Of a DNA stretch of 64,000 bases, positions 30,196 to 39,400 are shown one piece after another (within the stretch, counting starts at the first letter, position 1; the number at the start of each line of letters is the position of its first letter). Under the pieces are notes generated by a model, which searched no databases, was not told where the DNA came from, and saw nothing but the letters and a program-made list of their open reading frames with translations. Where the stretch lies: contig JAFSRY010000025.1 in NCBI GenBank assembly GCA_017445845.1, positions 47,575 through 111,574 of the forward strand. Direction: 5' to 3'. The DNA comes from Prevotella sp. GTDB lineage: Bacteria > Bacteroidota > Bacteroidia > Bacteroidales > Bacteroidaceae. Position numbers and translations under genes: made by a program.

Positions 30196-32217
30196 ATGAA
30201 AAGACATTTCCTGCTCATCACCCTGTTCGCCCTCACCGCCACCCTTCAGGCGCAGCGCGTCATCAACCATTATGCCAAGGCCTCGCTCAATGCGACGATG
30301 CAACTCGTATGGACTCCCGACAACTATGGTGACATACAGTGGCAGTCCTCATCCGACAAGGGACAGACGTGGACCGACATCAGCGGAGCCACCAAGACCC
30401 AATACACCGTGAAGGCTCCTGCCAGCGGAGCCCTTTACTATCGGGTCGTCGTCAATGGCGACGAAGCCTGCGAACCCTTCGTAGAGACCCACATCCTCAA
30501 CGTTGTCAACTTCAATGTCAACCTGACCGACATCACCTTCAACTCGGCCACCTTTGAAGTATCCGGCTTCAACGTCCCTGCCGACGAAGTCATCGAATAC
30601 GGCTTCTGCTACAACCTCAGCGGACTCAGCCCGACCTTTACACGGATGCCCCGCAACCCCATCGGCACCACCCTGCCCGAAGGCGACACCTTCGAAGTCA
30701 CATGCAATGACCTCAAACCCGGCCGCAACTATTCCGTGCGCTTCTATTTCAAGACCAAGGACGGCTCCCTTGTCTATGGCCCAGGTAAACTCGCACAGAC
30801 CCCTGCCGGCATCGAATGGAGTTCAGAGGGATGGACAGCCACGAAGAACAGCATCCGCGCTCGTTTTGCCATTGCCGGTTACACCGGGGCCACACCGCAG
30901 CGCACCTTCGAATTTGGTACGCCGGGCAACATGAAGACCTATTCTACGACGCCCGTCAACGGCAAGACAAACACCTTCCAGTCGGCACTCATCAGCGGCC
31001 TGCAGCCCTCTACCGACTATACAGCGCGCCTCACAGCCATCATCGACGGTGAAGAGCAAGTCATCGAGAAGACCATCCGCACCAGTACCGACTATGGAAC
31101 CTACGAAGTAGACCCCACGGTGAAGCCCGTCACCCATCGTATCACATGGCACCGCACCCGCACGCAACTCAACCCCGACAACATCCAGGCTGAATATCCA
31201 CGTATGCTGCGCGTCTCGGGCGACACCATCCTGCTGGCCTATCATGGCGGCGACGGAGCCGGGGCGGGGGTTGACCATTGGCTCAACATCTACCTGCAGC
31301 GCTCAACCGACAACGGAAAGACATGGTCGGAAGCAGAGAAAATCATGGACAAGTCGCGCAACTTCGGCACTAACAACTGGTTCCGCTTCTGCAATCCAGA
31401 ACTCGTGAAGCTGCAGAACGGATGGATTCTGTTGTCCTTCATCGGCAATGCCAATCCAGAGACCAACGACAACTGCCAGGTGCTTGTCATCATCTCGAAA
31501 GACGGCGGCCAGACATGGGGCGACCCCATCACCGTCATGCGCGGCCGCTGTTGGGAGCCGATGATTGTTCAGTTGCCCGGTGGCGAACTCGAACTGCTCG
31601 TGTCGAGCGAAGCAGCATGGTTCCAGGACGGAAACGCATCAAATCAGGAGATACGCTGCGCACGGTCGAACGACAACGGTCTGACCTGGACTACCGACAC
31701 CCGCGCCTGTTACTATCCCGGCCACCGCGACGGTATGCCCGTCGCCGTATGCCTGCAAGGCAACCAAGGCCTGCTCTTCAGCATAGAGACACCAACCTCC
31801 AACATCAATCCGTCACTCGTCCACCGCGACCTCAACGGATCGTGGGACACCTCCGAATGGGATGGCAAGCAAGACGACGACCGATGGATCAACACGACAC
31901 TGCAAGGAGGCTGTGCACCCTTCATCCTGCAGCTGCCCACCGGAGAAATCGTCATGTGCGCCCACCAGAACCAGAACGGCTCTGTATGGCAGACCTGCCG
32001 CTCGTCCGTTTCCATCGGTGACAGCAGCGGACATAACTTCACCAACCGGACACTGCCCTTCGCATCGCTGCCTGCAGGACAAGGTGCCTACTATTGTCAG
32101 CTGTTCCTCAAAGACGACACCCACATCTGGCTCGTCATCAGCCACAGCACCTATAACGGCACTACCTGCACAAAGAATACAGTGGAATATATCGAAGGAA
32201 CAATCAGCGAGAAATAA
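30196..32217 (+). CDS. secreted Asp-box (BNR/sialidase-fold) protein, GH33 or GH93-like
   Basis: A 673-residue protein with signal peptide (MKRHFLLITLFALTATLQAQ). Residues about 25-100 form an Ig-like domain, 100-310 two FN3-like domains, and about 325-670 a beta-propeller. The propeller has Asp-box repeats STDNGKTWS, SKDGGQTWG and SNDNGLTWT, the hallmark of sialidase-fold enzymes. It lacks the clear Arg triad and FRIP motif expected of GH33 sialidases; CWEPMIVQLPGGELELLVSSE and HRDGMPVAVCL recall GH93 exo-arabinanases instead. The fold is secure, enzymatic specificity is not. It has no obvious T9SS tail. It converges on lacI, with only 9 bp between stops. Confidence 0.75.
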   Translation: MKRHFLLITLFALTATLQAQRVINHYAKASLNATMQLVWTPDNYGDIQWQSSSDKGQTWTDISGATKTQYTVKAPASGALYYRVVVNGDEACEPFVETHILNVVNFNVNLTDITFNSATFEVSGFNVPADEVIEYGFCYNLSGLSPTFTRMPRNPIGTTLPEGDTFEVTCNDLKPGRNYSVRFYFKTKDGSLVYGPGKLAQTPAGIEWSSEGWTATKNSIRARFAIAGYTGATPQRTFEFGTPGNMKTYSTTPVNGKTNTFQSALISGLQPSTDYTARLTAIIDGEEQVIEKTIRTSTDYGTYEVDPTVKPVTHRITWHRTRTQLNPDNIQAEYPRMLRVSGDTILLAYHGGDGAGAGVDHWLNIYLQRSTDNGKTWSEAEKIMDKSRNFGTNNWFRFCNPELVKLQNGWILLSFIGNANPETNDNCQVLVIISKDGGQTWGDPITVMRGRCWEPMIVQLPGGELELLVSSEAAWFQDGNASNQEIRCARSNDNGLTWTTDTRACYYPGHRDGMPVAVCLQGNQGLLFSIETPTSNINPSLVHRDLNGSWDTSEWDGKQDDDRWINTTLQGGCAPFILQLPTGEIVMCAHQNQNGSVWQTCRSSVSIGDSSGHNFTNRTLPFASLPAGQGAYYCQLFLKDDTHIWLVISHSTYNGTTCTKNTVEYIEGTISEK

Positions 32218-32220
32218 TAA

Positions 32221-32250
32221 AAAGCCTCACCCCCGGCTGCTCTCCCGGAA
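32221..32250. repeat. G/C-rich repeat overlapping the 3' end of lacI
   Basis: The sequence GCCTCACCCCCGG followed by CTCTCC matches one half of the hairpin at 20825-20872. It contains the lacI stop codon and encodes its last residues. Confidence 0.6.
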
Positions 32251-33243
32251 CCGAAGCTGCATGGGAATGACTTCGTGCACAAGGTTGTGGTCACCTTGTA
32301 TACGACGGATAAGCAGTTCGCACGCCCGCATTCCCATGAGGTGCGTCTGGTCTTCAATAGCCGAGATGGCTGGCGAAAGGTAACTTACGTTCCCGTCATC
32401 GGTAAATCCGATGAGCCTAATTTCGCCAGGCATGTTGAGTCCTCTGTCTTTAATGGCTTTCATGGCGCCGTAGATAAGAGTATTATTGACAGCCAACACC
32501 CCGTCGGGTCGTTCCTCCAGGTCGAGGAGCCGGCTCATCGAGGCGTATGCAGCCTCGTGGGTCATACTGTCACAACAGACCAAATGGCGTTCTACGGGCA
32601 GCCGATGGTCATGAAGGGCTTCAATATATCCGTGCTTTCTTCTACGCACCATGTCAAGATGGTTCGGACCGCCAATGAACGCAATGCGCCGGCAGCCTTC
32701 CTCTATAAGATGCGTAGTCGCTTCGTAAGCCCCCTGCACTCCGTCGGCAATGACCGACGAAAAGAGGTCAGGCAGGCATGTCCTGGCGAAAAAGACAACG
32801 GGAATGTTCATCTCGTTGAGTTTCACAAAGTGTTCGTAGGACGTTGTGGTCTCGGCGAGTGAAGCAATGATGCCCTCTACATGCAACGAGGCAAGGTTAT
32901 CAGTCAGCGTTATCTCGTCGGCCATCCGCTCATGGCTGTTGGCACAGATAACGGCATATCCCTCCTCGCGGGCACGGTCTTCGATACCTTCGATGACACC
33001 CGAATGAAAGTGAGTGACGATGTTGGGCACAACCACGCCGATGAGCCGTGGAGCGCCCTTGCGCAGACTCTGGGCAAAGGGGTTCGGCCGATAGTTTCTT
33101 TCGGCAGCAAGCTGATGAACGCGCTGCCTCAGTTCTTCACCGATTTCCTTACTATCCTTCAGTGCCCGCGACACTGTAGCAACGCTGACGCCGAGTTCCT
33201 CGGCCATCTCGCGCAATGTCACTCGTTGTGGTTTTGTCTTCAT
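32227..33243 (-). CDS. LacI-family transcriptional regulator
   Basis: A 338-residue regulator. The N-terminal helix-turn-helix and hinge are textbook LacI (VTLREMAEELGVSVATVSRALKDS, then NYRPNPFAQSLRKG), followed by a periplasmic-binding-protein-like sensor domain (LIGVVVPNIVTHFHSGVIEGIED; GRP-type ligand pocket). The final residues ESSRG and stop lie in a dispersed G/C-rich repeat. It is on the same strand as, and downstream of, the microprotein and the 904-residue protein, with a terminator in between. The likely operator is the palindrome at 36309-36324 in the divergent spacer, so the regulator probably controls the carbohydrate locus at 33-45 kb. Confidence 0.93.
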   Translation of the reverse strand: MKTKPQRVTLREMAEELGVSVATVSRALKDSKEIGEELRQRVHQLAAERNYRPNPFAQSLRKGAPRLIGVVVPNIVTHFHSGVIEGIEDRAREEGYAVICANSHERMADEITLTDNLASLHVEGIIASLAETTTSYEHFVKLNEMNIPVVFFARTCLPDLFSSVIADGVQGAYEATTHLIEEGCRRIAFIGGPNHLDMVRRRKHGYIEALHDHRLPVERHLVCCDSMTHEAAYASMSRLLDLEERPDGVLAVNNTLIYGAMKAIKDRGLNMPGEIRLIGFTDDGNVSYLSPAISAIEDQTHLMGMRACELLIRRIQGDHNLVHEVIPMQLRFRESSRG

Positions 33244-33254
33244 CGAAGTCTGAT

Positions 33255-33290
33255 AAAAAAGGGCTCACCCCCAAGCAATGGGGGTGAGCC
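33255..33290 (-). terminator. intrinsic terminator between the microprotein gene and lacI
   Basis: On the minus strand GGCTCACCCCC pairs with GGGGGTGAGCC around ATTGCTT, then CTTTTTT. The lacI start codon lies only about 10 bp after the T run, so lacI must be reached by read-through or start almost leaderless. On the plus strand it also ends in TTTT. Confidence 0.85.
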
Positions 33291-33297
33291 TTTTCAC

Positions 33298-33468
33298 TTA
33301 TTCATCCCAAATGGACTTGAATGAGTTATCGACATTATCGAGCTCCTTAGCCTTGCTCGAATCGTCCACATTCTCGTCGGTCACTGCCAATGAGACGGCA
33401 GTCAGACAGCATTCTGCTGTATCCATCGAACTGTATTTCACAGCGGGAAAAATATATGTTCTTTTCAT
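33298..33468 (-). CDS. 56-residue microprotein of the Bacteroidales MKRTYxxP type
   Basis: A short open frame, ATG to TAA, starting 20 bp after the stop of the 904-residue protein and ending just before an intrinsic terminator. It begins MKRTYIFPAVKYSSM, has a middle part with the pair ECCLTAV, and ends in an acidic stretch closing FKSIWDE. The N-terminal pattern (basic start, aromatic, proline) and the acidic WDE end recall the many unannotated small proteins of Prevotella and Bacteroides. A second protein of the same design is at 45636-45830. No signal peptide or membrane segment is visible. The function is unknown. Confidence 0.7.
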   Translation of the reverse strand: MKRTYIFPAVKYSSMDTAECCLTAVSLAVTDENVDDSSKAKELDNVDNSFKSIWDE

Positions 33469-33488
33469 AGCTATCTATCGAGTTTTAG

Positions 33489-36203
33489 TTATTTCACAAC
33501 GATTTTCTTAGTCTCACCATTGGCCATGCGAACAATGTTGACACCCTTCTGCAGCGTATTCACACGCTGACCGCTGAGGGTATAGGCATTCTGAATGTCC
33601 AGCGCTGCACGCTCAACATTGCCGATGCCAGTCTCATCGTTCCAGATCTTCAGTTCGGCAGCACTGCTCTCAGCCTCTACATAAGCACGGAAGGCCTTGA
33701 TGGTGGCAGCGGCGGTGGTACGACCGAAAGCTGTTCCTGTAGCGTTGAGCTTATACTTGCCCTCACCGATGGTAGCGGCAGCAAAGGCACCCTTCAGTAC
33801 ACCGGTTCCGACGGGAGCAGCAACTATATCAGTCTTGCCACGCTCGACATACCATGAGTCTTCATAGTCAGTGGGGAACTGCACGAGCACAGGCTCACCG
33901 GCAGCAGCCTCAGTAGCAGCCTCAAGCACGATATAGTCACTTTCTACGGAACTCACCTTATAGAGGGCGGCACCTGCGAGCCCACTTGTCAGGGCGAAGG
34001 GCAGGCAGACCGTGTTGAAGCCAGCCACATTGCTACGCTCGTACATTACCTTACGGGCAATCACGCTCGTGGCTCCATCGGGCACTGCAAAGGCTTCGGC
34101 AGCATCGCTGATAATCAATCTTCCTGCCGTCACCACACCATCCTCGTTGTTGTAGGCAACAGTGTTCAGTCCGTCCCATTTACCGCCGTACACCTTCAGG
34201 CTTGTTGCGAAAGGCATGGGATAGTCGTCGGTACCGATAGTCTGTGTGAAAGCATCCTCTTCCTGAGTGTCGTTGGTGTTCAGCCAATAGGCCAATACGC
34301 CTGATGAGACATCATTCTTGGTCAGTCCCTCTACGACACCCTGTGTCTTGTCTTCCGTCAGTTCACTGAGGTCTACGACATTCTTCATGGTCCCGCCGTT
34401 AAATCGGCCGATGTTTCCACCGAGATGGCCCGTGATGGTTCCGAGGTTGACGAAGTTCTCAACGGTTCCACGCTCCTGATAGCAGAAGAGGGCACCAGCG
34501 TAGGGATATTCGTTGGTGGAGGTAATGTCACCTCTGTTAATGACGTTACGGACGAGGAAGTTAGCCTTGTTGCCGCTCTCACCGCCGACAATGGCGGCAG
34601 CATCCTGACCGCTGACGGTCACGTCGGCACTTGTGACGATATTCTCGATGCGGATGGTGGCAGCCTCGTTGTAGTTTTGTGAAGCGCCTGCCAGAGCACC
34701 GGCCTTGTTGGCTGCAGTGACCGAGCATGACGAGTCGATGATAAGGTCGTGGATATAAGTATTGCTGTTACCCTGCAGCCATCCGAAGAAGCCCTGAGCC
34801 TCTTTCGTAGGCTGGTTGATAATCATGTTCTTGATGTGGTGGCCCTGTCCGTCGAACTCACCCTTGAACTTACAACCTGTTGAAGGACCGATGGGGCTGT
34901 GCAGGTTTTCGATACCCTCAAAGTCGATGTCGGCTGTGAGTTTGGCCTTGGCAACAATACTGCCGCTGCCTCCGGCTATCGTTTCAGAGAACGACTCTAC
35001 ATTGCCGGCATTGGCCAGTAGCGTCCATCCTTCAGCGTCTACCTCAGGAGCCTGGAAGGGCTTGGTGCAGCCGTCGTTCTGGCAAAGACCGTTGGCTGAG
35101 TAGTTATGGGGAGGTATGACAGCTCCTTCGCCGGGGGTGTTGTCGTAGACGGTACCAGGCAGCAGTTCACCGTCGCAACGATAGTTGCCGTGGGCATAGA
35201 CCTGCTCATGACCGTCACTGAAGGGAACGGGATAAGCATCGGTGCCGATGGTCTGATAGAAAACAGTCTTTCCGGCAGTCTCATTGATGAAGAAAGCCAA
35301 TTCACCGCTTTCAATGGGGTCGGCGGTCGTCCACTCGTGGCTGGCCTTCTGACTATTTTTGGCAGCGTTTGCACCGAAGTCGTAGCTGTTGGTGATTTGC
35401 AGGTTGTCACCACGAATGAAGCCACGTCCATTGCCATCGACCGACACATTGCCCATATTAAAGCTATTCTCAACGATATGCTTCTCGGAAGCTGAGTTTG
35501 CCCAGCCTACGAAGGCACCTGCCTCGTTGGCATCACAAAGGATGTCACCCAGGTTGACGCAGCCGGAGATGATGTTCTGCGGGGTATCCTGGTTGTTGGG
35601 GTTACGACAACCTATGAAGCCGCCGGTAGCACCTGTATGGCCTTGCACTTTGGCTTCGTTGATGCAGTTCTCGATGCGTACCGGGCCGCCACTGACAACC
35701 TGCGTAACACCGACAAAAGCAGCCACACGCACCTTTCCCTCGAAGTAGCAACTCTGGTCCATGATAAGGTTTTTGATGGTTGAGCCGCCACGAACCCAGG
35801 CAAAGAAGCCAATGGCAGTAGGCGTATCAGCTGAGCCATAATTCAAGACAAGGTTTTTAATGCGATGGCCTTGTCCGTCCCAGGTACCATTGAACTTACG
35901 AGCGTCGTTACGACCAATCATCGTATGATTGACACCCGTGAAATCGATGTCGGCTGTCATCTTTACATTAGGAGTGTTGGAAACGTTCTGTACGTAGTCA
36001 CTAATCCATTCCACATTACCGGCATTGGCTACCAGAAAATAGCCTTCAGCATCCTGTGCCGGAGCCTCATAGGGGTCTTCACATCCTTCGATGCTGCAGA
36101 CACCATTCACATAAGTGTGCTCTCCGTCATGAGCCCATACAGAGAGAGTTCCCATCAAAGCAATAGCGATGATGGCACAACGAAAAAATCCTTTTGTTCT
36201 CAT
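33489..36203 (-). CDS. large secreted repeat protein with T9SS tail
   Basis: A 904-residue protein with signal peptide (MRTKGFFRCAIIAIALMGTLSVWA). Two tandem homologous halves are visible: about residues 25-340 (NGVCSIEGCEDPYEAP, GYFLVANAGNVEWIS, DGQGHRIKNLVL) and about 370-690 (NGLCQNDGCTKPFQAP, GWTLLANAGNVESFS, DGQGHHIKNMII). Each contains many short, GLUG-like strands (GGFIGC, GAFVGW, GALAGA), consistent with a right-handed beta-helix. The last 70 residues have LSGQRVNTLQKGVNIVRMANGETKKIVVK, a T9SS type A signal. No catalytic motif was recognised; adhesin or glycan-binding roles fit. It is divergent from the GH127-like gene across a spacer with a LacI-type operator. Confidence 0.85.
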   Translation of the reverse strand: MRTKGFFRCAIIAIALMGTLSVWAHDGEHTYVNGVCSIEGCEDPYEAPAQDAEGYFLVANAGNVEWISDYVQNVSNTPNVKMTADIDFTGVNHTMIGRNDARKFNGTWDGQGHRIKNLVLNYGSADTPTAIGFFAWVRGGSTIKNLIMDQSCYFEGKVRVAAFVGVTQVVSGGPVRIENCINEAKVQGHTGATGGFIGCRNPNNQDTPQNIISGCVNLGDILCDANEAGAFVGWANSASEKHIVENSFNMGNVSVDGNGRGFIRGDNLQITNSYDFGANAAKNSQKASHEWTTADPIESGELAFFINETAGKTVFYQTIGTDAYPVPFSDGHEQVYAHGNYRCDGELLPGTVYDNTPGEGAVIPPHNYSANGLCQNDGCTKPFQAPEVDAEGWTLLANAGNVESFSETIAGGSGSIVAKAKLTADIDFEGIENLHSPIGPSTGCKFKGEFDGQGHHIKNMIINQPTKEAQGFFGWLQGNSNTYIHDLIIDSSCSVTAANKAGALAGASQNYNEAATIRIENIVTSADVTVSGQDAAAIVGGESGNKANFLVRNVINRGDITSTNEYPYAGALFCYQERGTVENFVNLGTITGHLGGNIGRFNGGTMKNVVDLSELTEDKTQGVVEGLTKNDVSSGVLAYWLNTNDTQEEDAFTQTIGTDDYPMPFATSLKVYGGKWDGLNTVAYNNEDGVVTAGRLIISDAAEAFAVPDGATSVIARKVMYERSNVAGFNTVCLPFALTSGLAGAALYKVSSVESDYIVLEAATEAAAGEPVLVQFPTDYEDSWYVERGKTDIVAAPVGTGVLKGAFAAATIGEGKYKLNATGTAFGRTTAAATIKAFRAYVEAESSAAELKIWNDETGIGNVERAALDIQNAYTLSGQRVNTLQKGVNIVRMANGETKKIVVK

Positions 36204-36257
36204 TGTTTTGTGGTTTAAAGTTTAGACTTCTGCTTTTATTCATTTTCATTCACGATG

Positions 36258-36265
36258 CAAAATTA
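36258..36265 (-). promoter_or_regulatory. -7 box (TAATTTTG) of the 904-residue protein gene
   Basis: On the minus strand TAATTTTG fits TAnnTTTG, 54 bp before the start codon. No clear -33 box at the usual spacing. Confidence 0.6.
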
Positions 36266-36308
36266 ATTAATTCACTCAAAACAACCATAAAAAAAATATG
36301 AAAAAGCA

Positions 36309-36324
36309 ACGTAAACGTTTACGT
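36309..36324. promoter_or_regulatory. probable LacI-family operator, 16-bp perfect palindrome
   Basis: ACGTAAACGTTTACGT is perfectly symmetric with a central CG, the standard form of LacI-family operators. It sits between the two divergent promoters, about 43 bp from each -7 box. No second copy was noticed elsewhere in the window. The only LacI regulator in the window is at 32227-33243. Confidence 0.8.
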
Positions 36325-36366
36325 CTTTTTTTCAACGAGAATATTGCATATTAAAGGAATAAAGCG

Positions 36367-36374
36367 TAACTTTG
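36367..36374 (+). promoter_or_regulatory. -7 box (TAACTTTG) of the GH127-like operon
   Basis: TAACTTTG lies 33 bp before the GH127-like start codon; the -33 position reads TTGC, a partial match to TTTG. Confidence 0.7.
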
Positions 36375-36407
36375 CATCGATGAAACGACAGTAAACTATT
36401 ACTTCAC

Positions 36408-39400
36408 ATGGCAAAACGACTCTTTCGGGCAATCATGCTCATCCTTATTGTCTTCAATGCCTTCTCCGTTCGGGCGCAAGACTATGCCGCCTTCCGCGAA
36501 GGACTCATCGGCGACATCCATCCGCAAGGGTGGCTGCGCGAGTTTCTGCAACGGCAGGCCGACGGACTCACAGGGCATCCCGAGGCTATGGCCTACCCCT
36601 ATAACACCTGCCTGTGGGCTGGCGAGATTGAACGACAGAACGAAAACCCCGATGCCAAAGACTGGTGGCGTTACGAACAGACCGCCTACTACACCGACGG
36701 ACTGCTGCGACTGGGCTACCTCTTAGGCAACGACACCTTCATTCAGACGGGCGAGGAGGGCATCGCCTACACCATCGCCCACGCTCAGGCCAACGGCAGG
36801 CTGGGCAACGCAAAGATTGAGTCGCTGTGGCCCATGGCTGTTTTCTTCCGCGCCATGCAGGCCGACTACTGGGTTCACCACGACGCTACCGTCATCGAGG
36901 CTTTGGAACGCCACTATCTCAGTCTCAGCCCATCGTTGCTCACCAATGGCCGCCGGCACATCGTCAACCTCGAGGGGATACTCTTCGTCTATGGCATCAC
37001 CAAGAACGAACGTCTGCTCAAGATGGCAGAAGAGGCCTACAACATGGGCGGCTTCGAACTCGATGCCTCCGTGGCAGCCTCGCAGGGCAGCATCCTGCTC
37101 CATGGCGTCACCTATGCCGAAATGCTGAAGATACCTCTTTTATTATACGCGTACACGGGGAAACAACGATACCTCGACCTTGCCATGAACGCCGAACGGA
37201 AACTGGAACGCGACCACCTGTTGCCCGACGGCCTATACACCAGCGCCGAGTCGACCATGGGCAACGACATCGACTATGCCCACGAAACCTGCGACATCAC
37301 CGACTACACCTGGTCGTTAGGGTACTTTCTGCAGGTGACGGGCGAAGCTGAATGGGCCGACCGGCTCGAACGCGCCATATTCAATGCTGGCCTCGGAGCC
37401 ATCACAAAGGATTTCAAAGCCCTGCAGTACTTCTCGTCGGTCAACCAGATGATTTGCACCGGCACCTCCGACAATAACGCCTTCAAACGCGGCAAGACAT
37501 GGATGGCCTACCGACCTATCCACGAAACAGAGTGCTGTGTAGGAAACGTCAACCGCTTCATGCCCAACTTCGCCTCCAGACTCTGGATGCGGGGCAGCGA
37601 CCTCCCTTCAGCTGTCATCGCGACCCTCTATGCACCCAACGAGACGACCTTCGACATTGAGGGTACGACGGTTACCATCAGCGAAGAGACACTGTATCCC
37701 TTCGACGGCACCATCACCTTCCGCTTTACCTTAGACGAAGAGAAAGCATTTCCCTTTGTCCTTCGTATCCCCGGTTGGGCCACCGGCGCTTCACTCGAAG
37801 TCAACGGCATAGCCGCAAACATAGCCTTGGCCCCAGGCACCTTCACAACCCTCAACCACACATTCAAAAGCAACGACATCGTCACCCTTCGCCTGGACAT
37901 GGAGACCCGCATCGTCGACATCCCCGGACAGGGGCGTTATGTCGAGCGTGGACCACTGCTCTACACCTACGCAGTGCCACAGAAGAAGACTGAGGACACA
38001 ACCGTCTACTCAAACATGAACGGTAAGAAGTCGGCGAATCCCGACTTCAAGTCGTGGAGCATCACCCCCGACGGACCTTTCAACTATGGCATAGACGAAG
38101 CCACCACCGACGGTTCTGCCCTCGTAACAGCAGTATATAAGAATAAGCTCGACAACGGCTATCCCTTTGACCTCGCTGACGCACCGATAAAAATATCCTT
38201 GCCCGTGCGCGAAATCATATGGGGACTCGACGGCGGCACCCGCAATCCCAACCTGCCACTCTCCGACGTGCTCATTGCCAAAGACGAGACACAGACCATC
38301 GACCTCGTACCCTATGGCTGCACAGAACTGCGCCTGACGGTGTTTCCCGTTGTCCCTGCCGAGAAAGAGGAAGACCTGACCTCGCTACTGTTAGTAAACC
38401 CCAGCTTCGAGATGCTCGACGCTGAGACCTATAATGCCGGTGGCGTAGAACGCAAGACACAGGTGCCCTATGGATGGAAGACGACGGGCACCCTCAACGG
38501 GGTTTCCTACGGCATCAACAACGATGCCACCACACGTTTCGGTGATAACATCTGCTGGTTCCGGCTCCTGCCCTTCCCGAAAGGATTCGAACTTTATCAG
38601 ACCATCGACCACAGCCGAATCGAACCCGGCATCTATCGTGTGTCATGCTGGCTTTGGAACCAATACAACCAAAAGGGTAATTGCCGGCTGTTTGCCAACC
38701 AGAACGTGCAGTATTACGGCAGCCGCGATGAATACGACAAGAACATCATGGAGGGTGAAACAGCCACCTTTGCCGGCTATGGAGGCGGTGACTCGAACAT
38801 CTCGCCGAAATTCGTGATGAACGAGATGGTGGTCTATGTCACCGTCGGTGAGGGCGAAGACCTGCGTCTCGGCATCCGTTCCGACGGCATGAAGAAAAAC
38901 GGCACGCAGGCCACCGGCGACGATGCCACAGGCTGGTTCAAGGTCGACAACTTCCGCATCGAGCGCGTTGAAGCCATCCCGGCAGACAATGGTGACGAAG
39001 ACCTGACACTGACCAACGCCATGCTGGTCAACCCCGACTTCGAACTCAATGTGAACGGACAGGCCAACAGCGGCGGGACGACCTCGCGCGGCGTGCCCTA
39101 CGGATGGCAGGTCAACTGCCAGTTTCCCGGCAACTCCTACGGTGTGAACGGTGACGGTCTGAACAAACACGGCAACAATGTCTGCTGGTTTAATCCACAG
39201 GATGCCCCCATGCCCGATGACTTCGAGCTCTCACAGTCCGTTGCCGACCTTGAAGCCGGGCGCTATCAGGTGCGCTGTCGGCTGTGGGTACAGAAGGGTC
39301 AGCTCGGACGATGCCGGCTGTTTGCACAAGCCATTCCGCCCTCTTTGGAGGAGTGCCGGAAGGGGGTCGTGCAGTACTTTGGCCGGCCTGAAGACTATAT

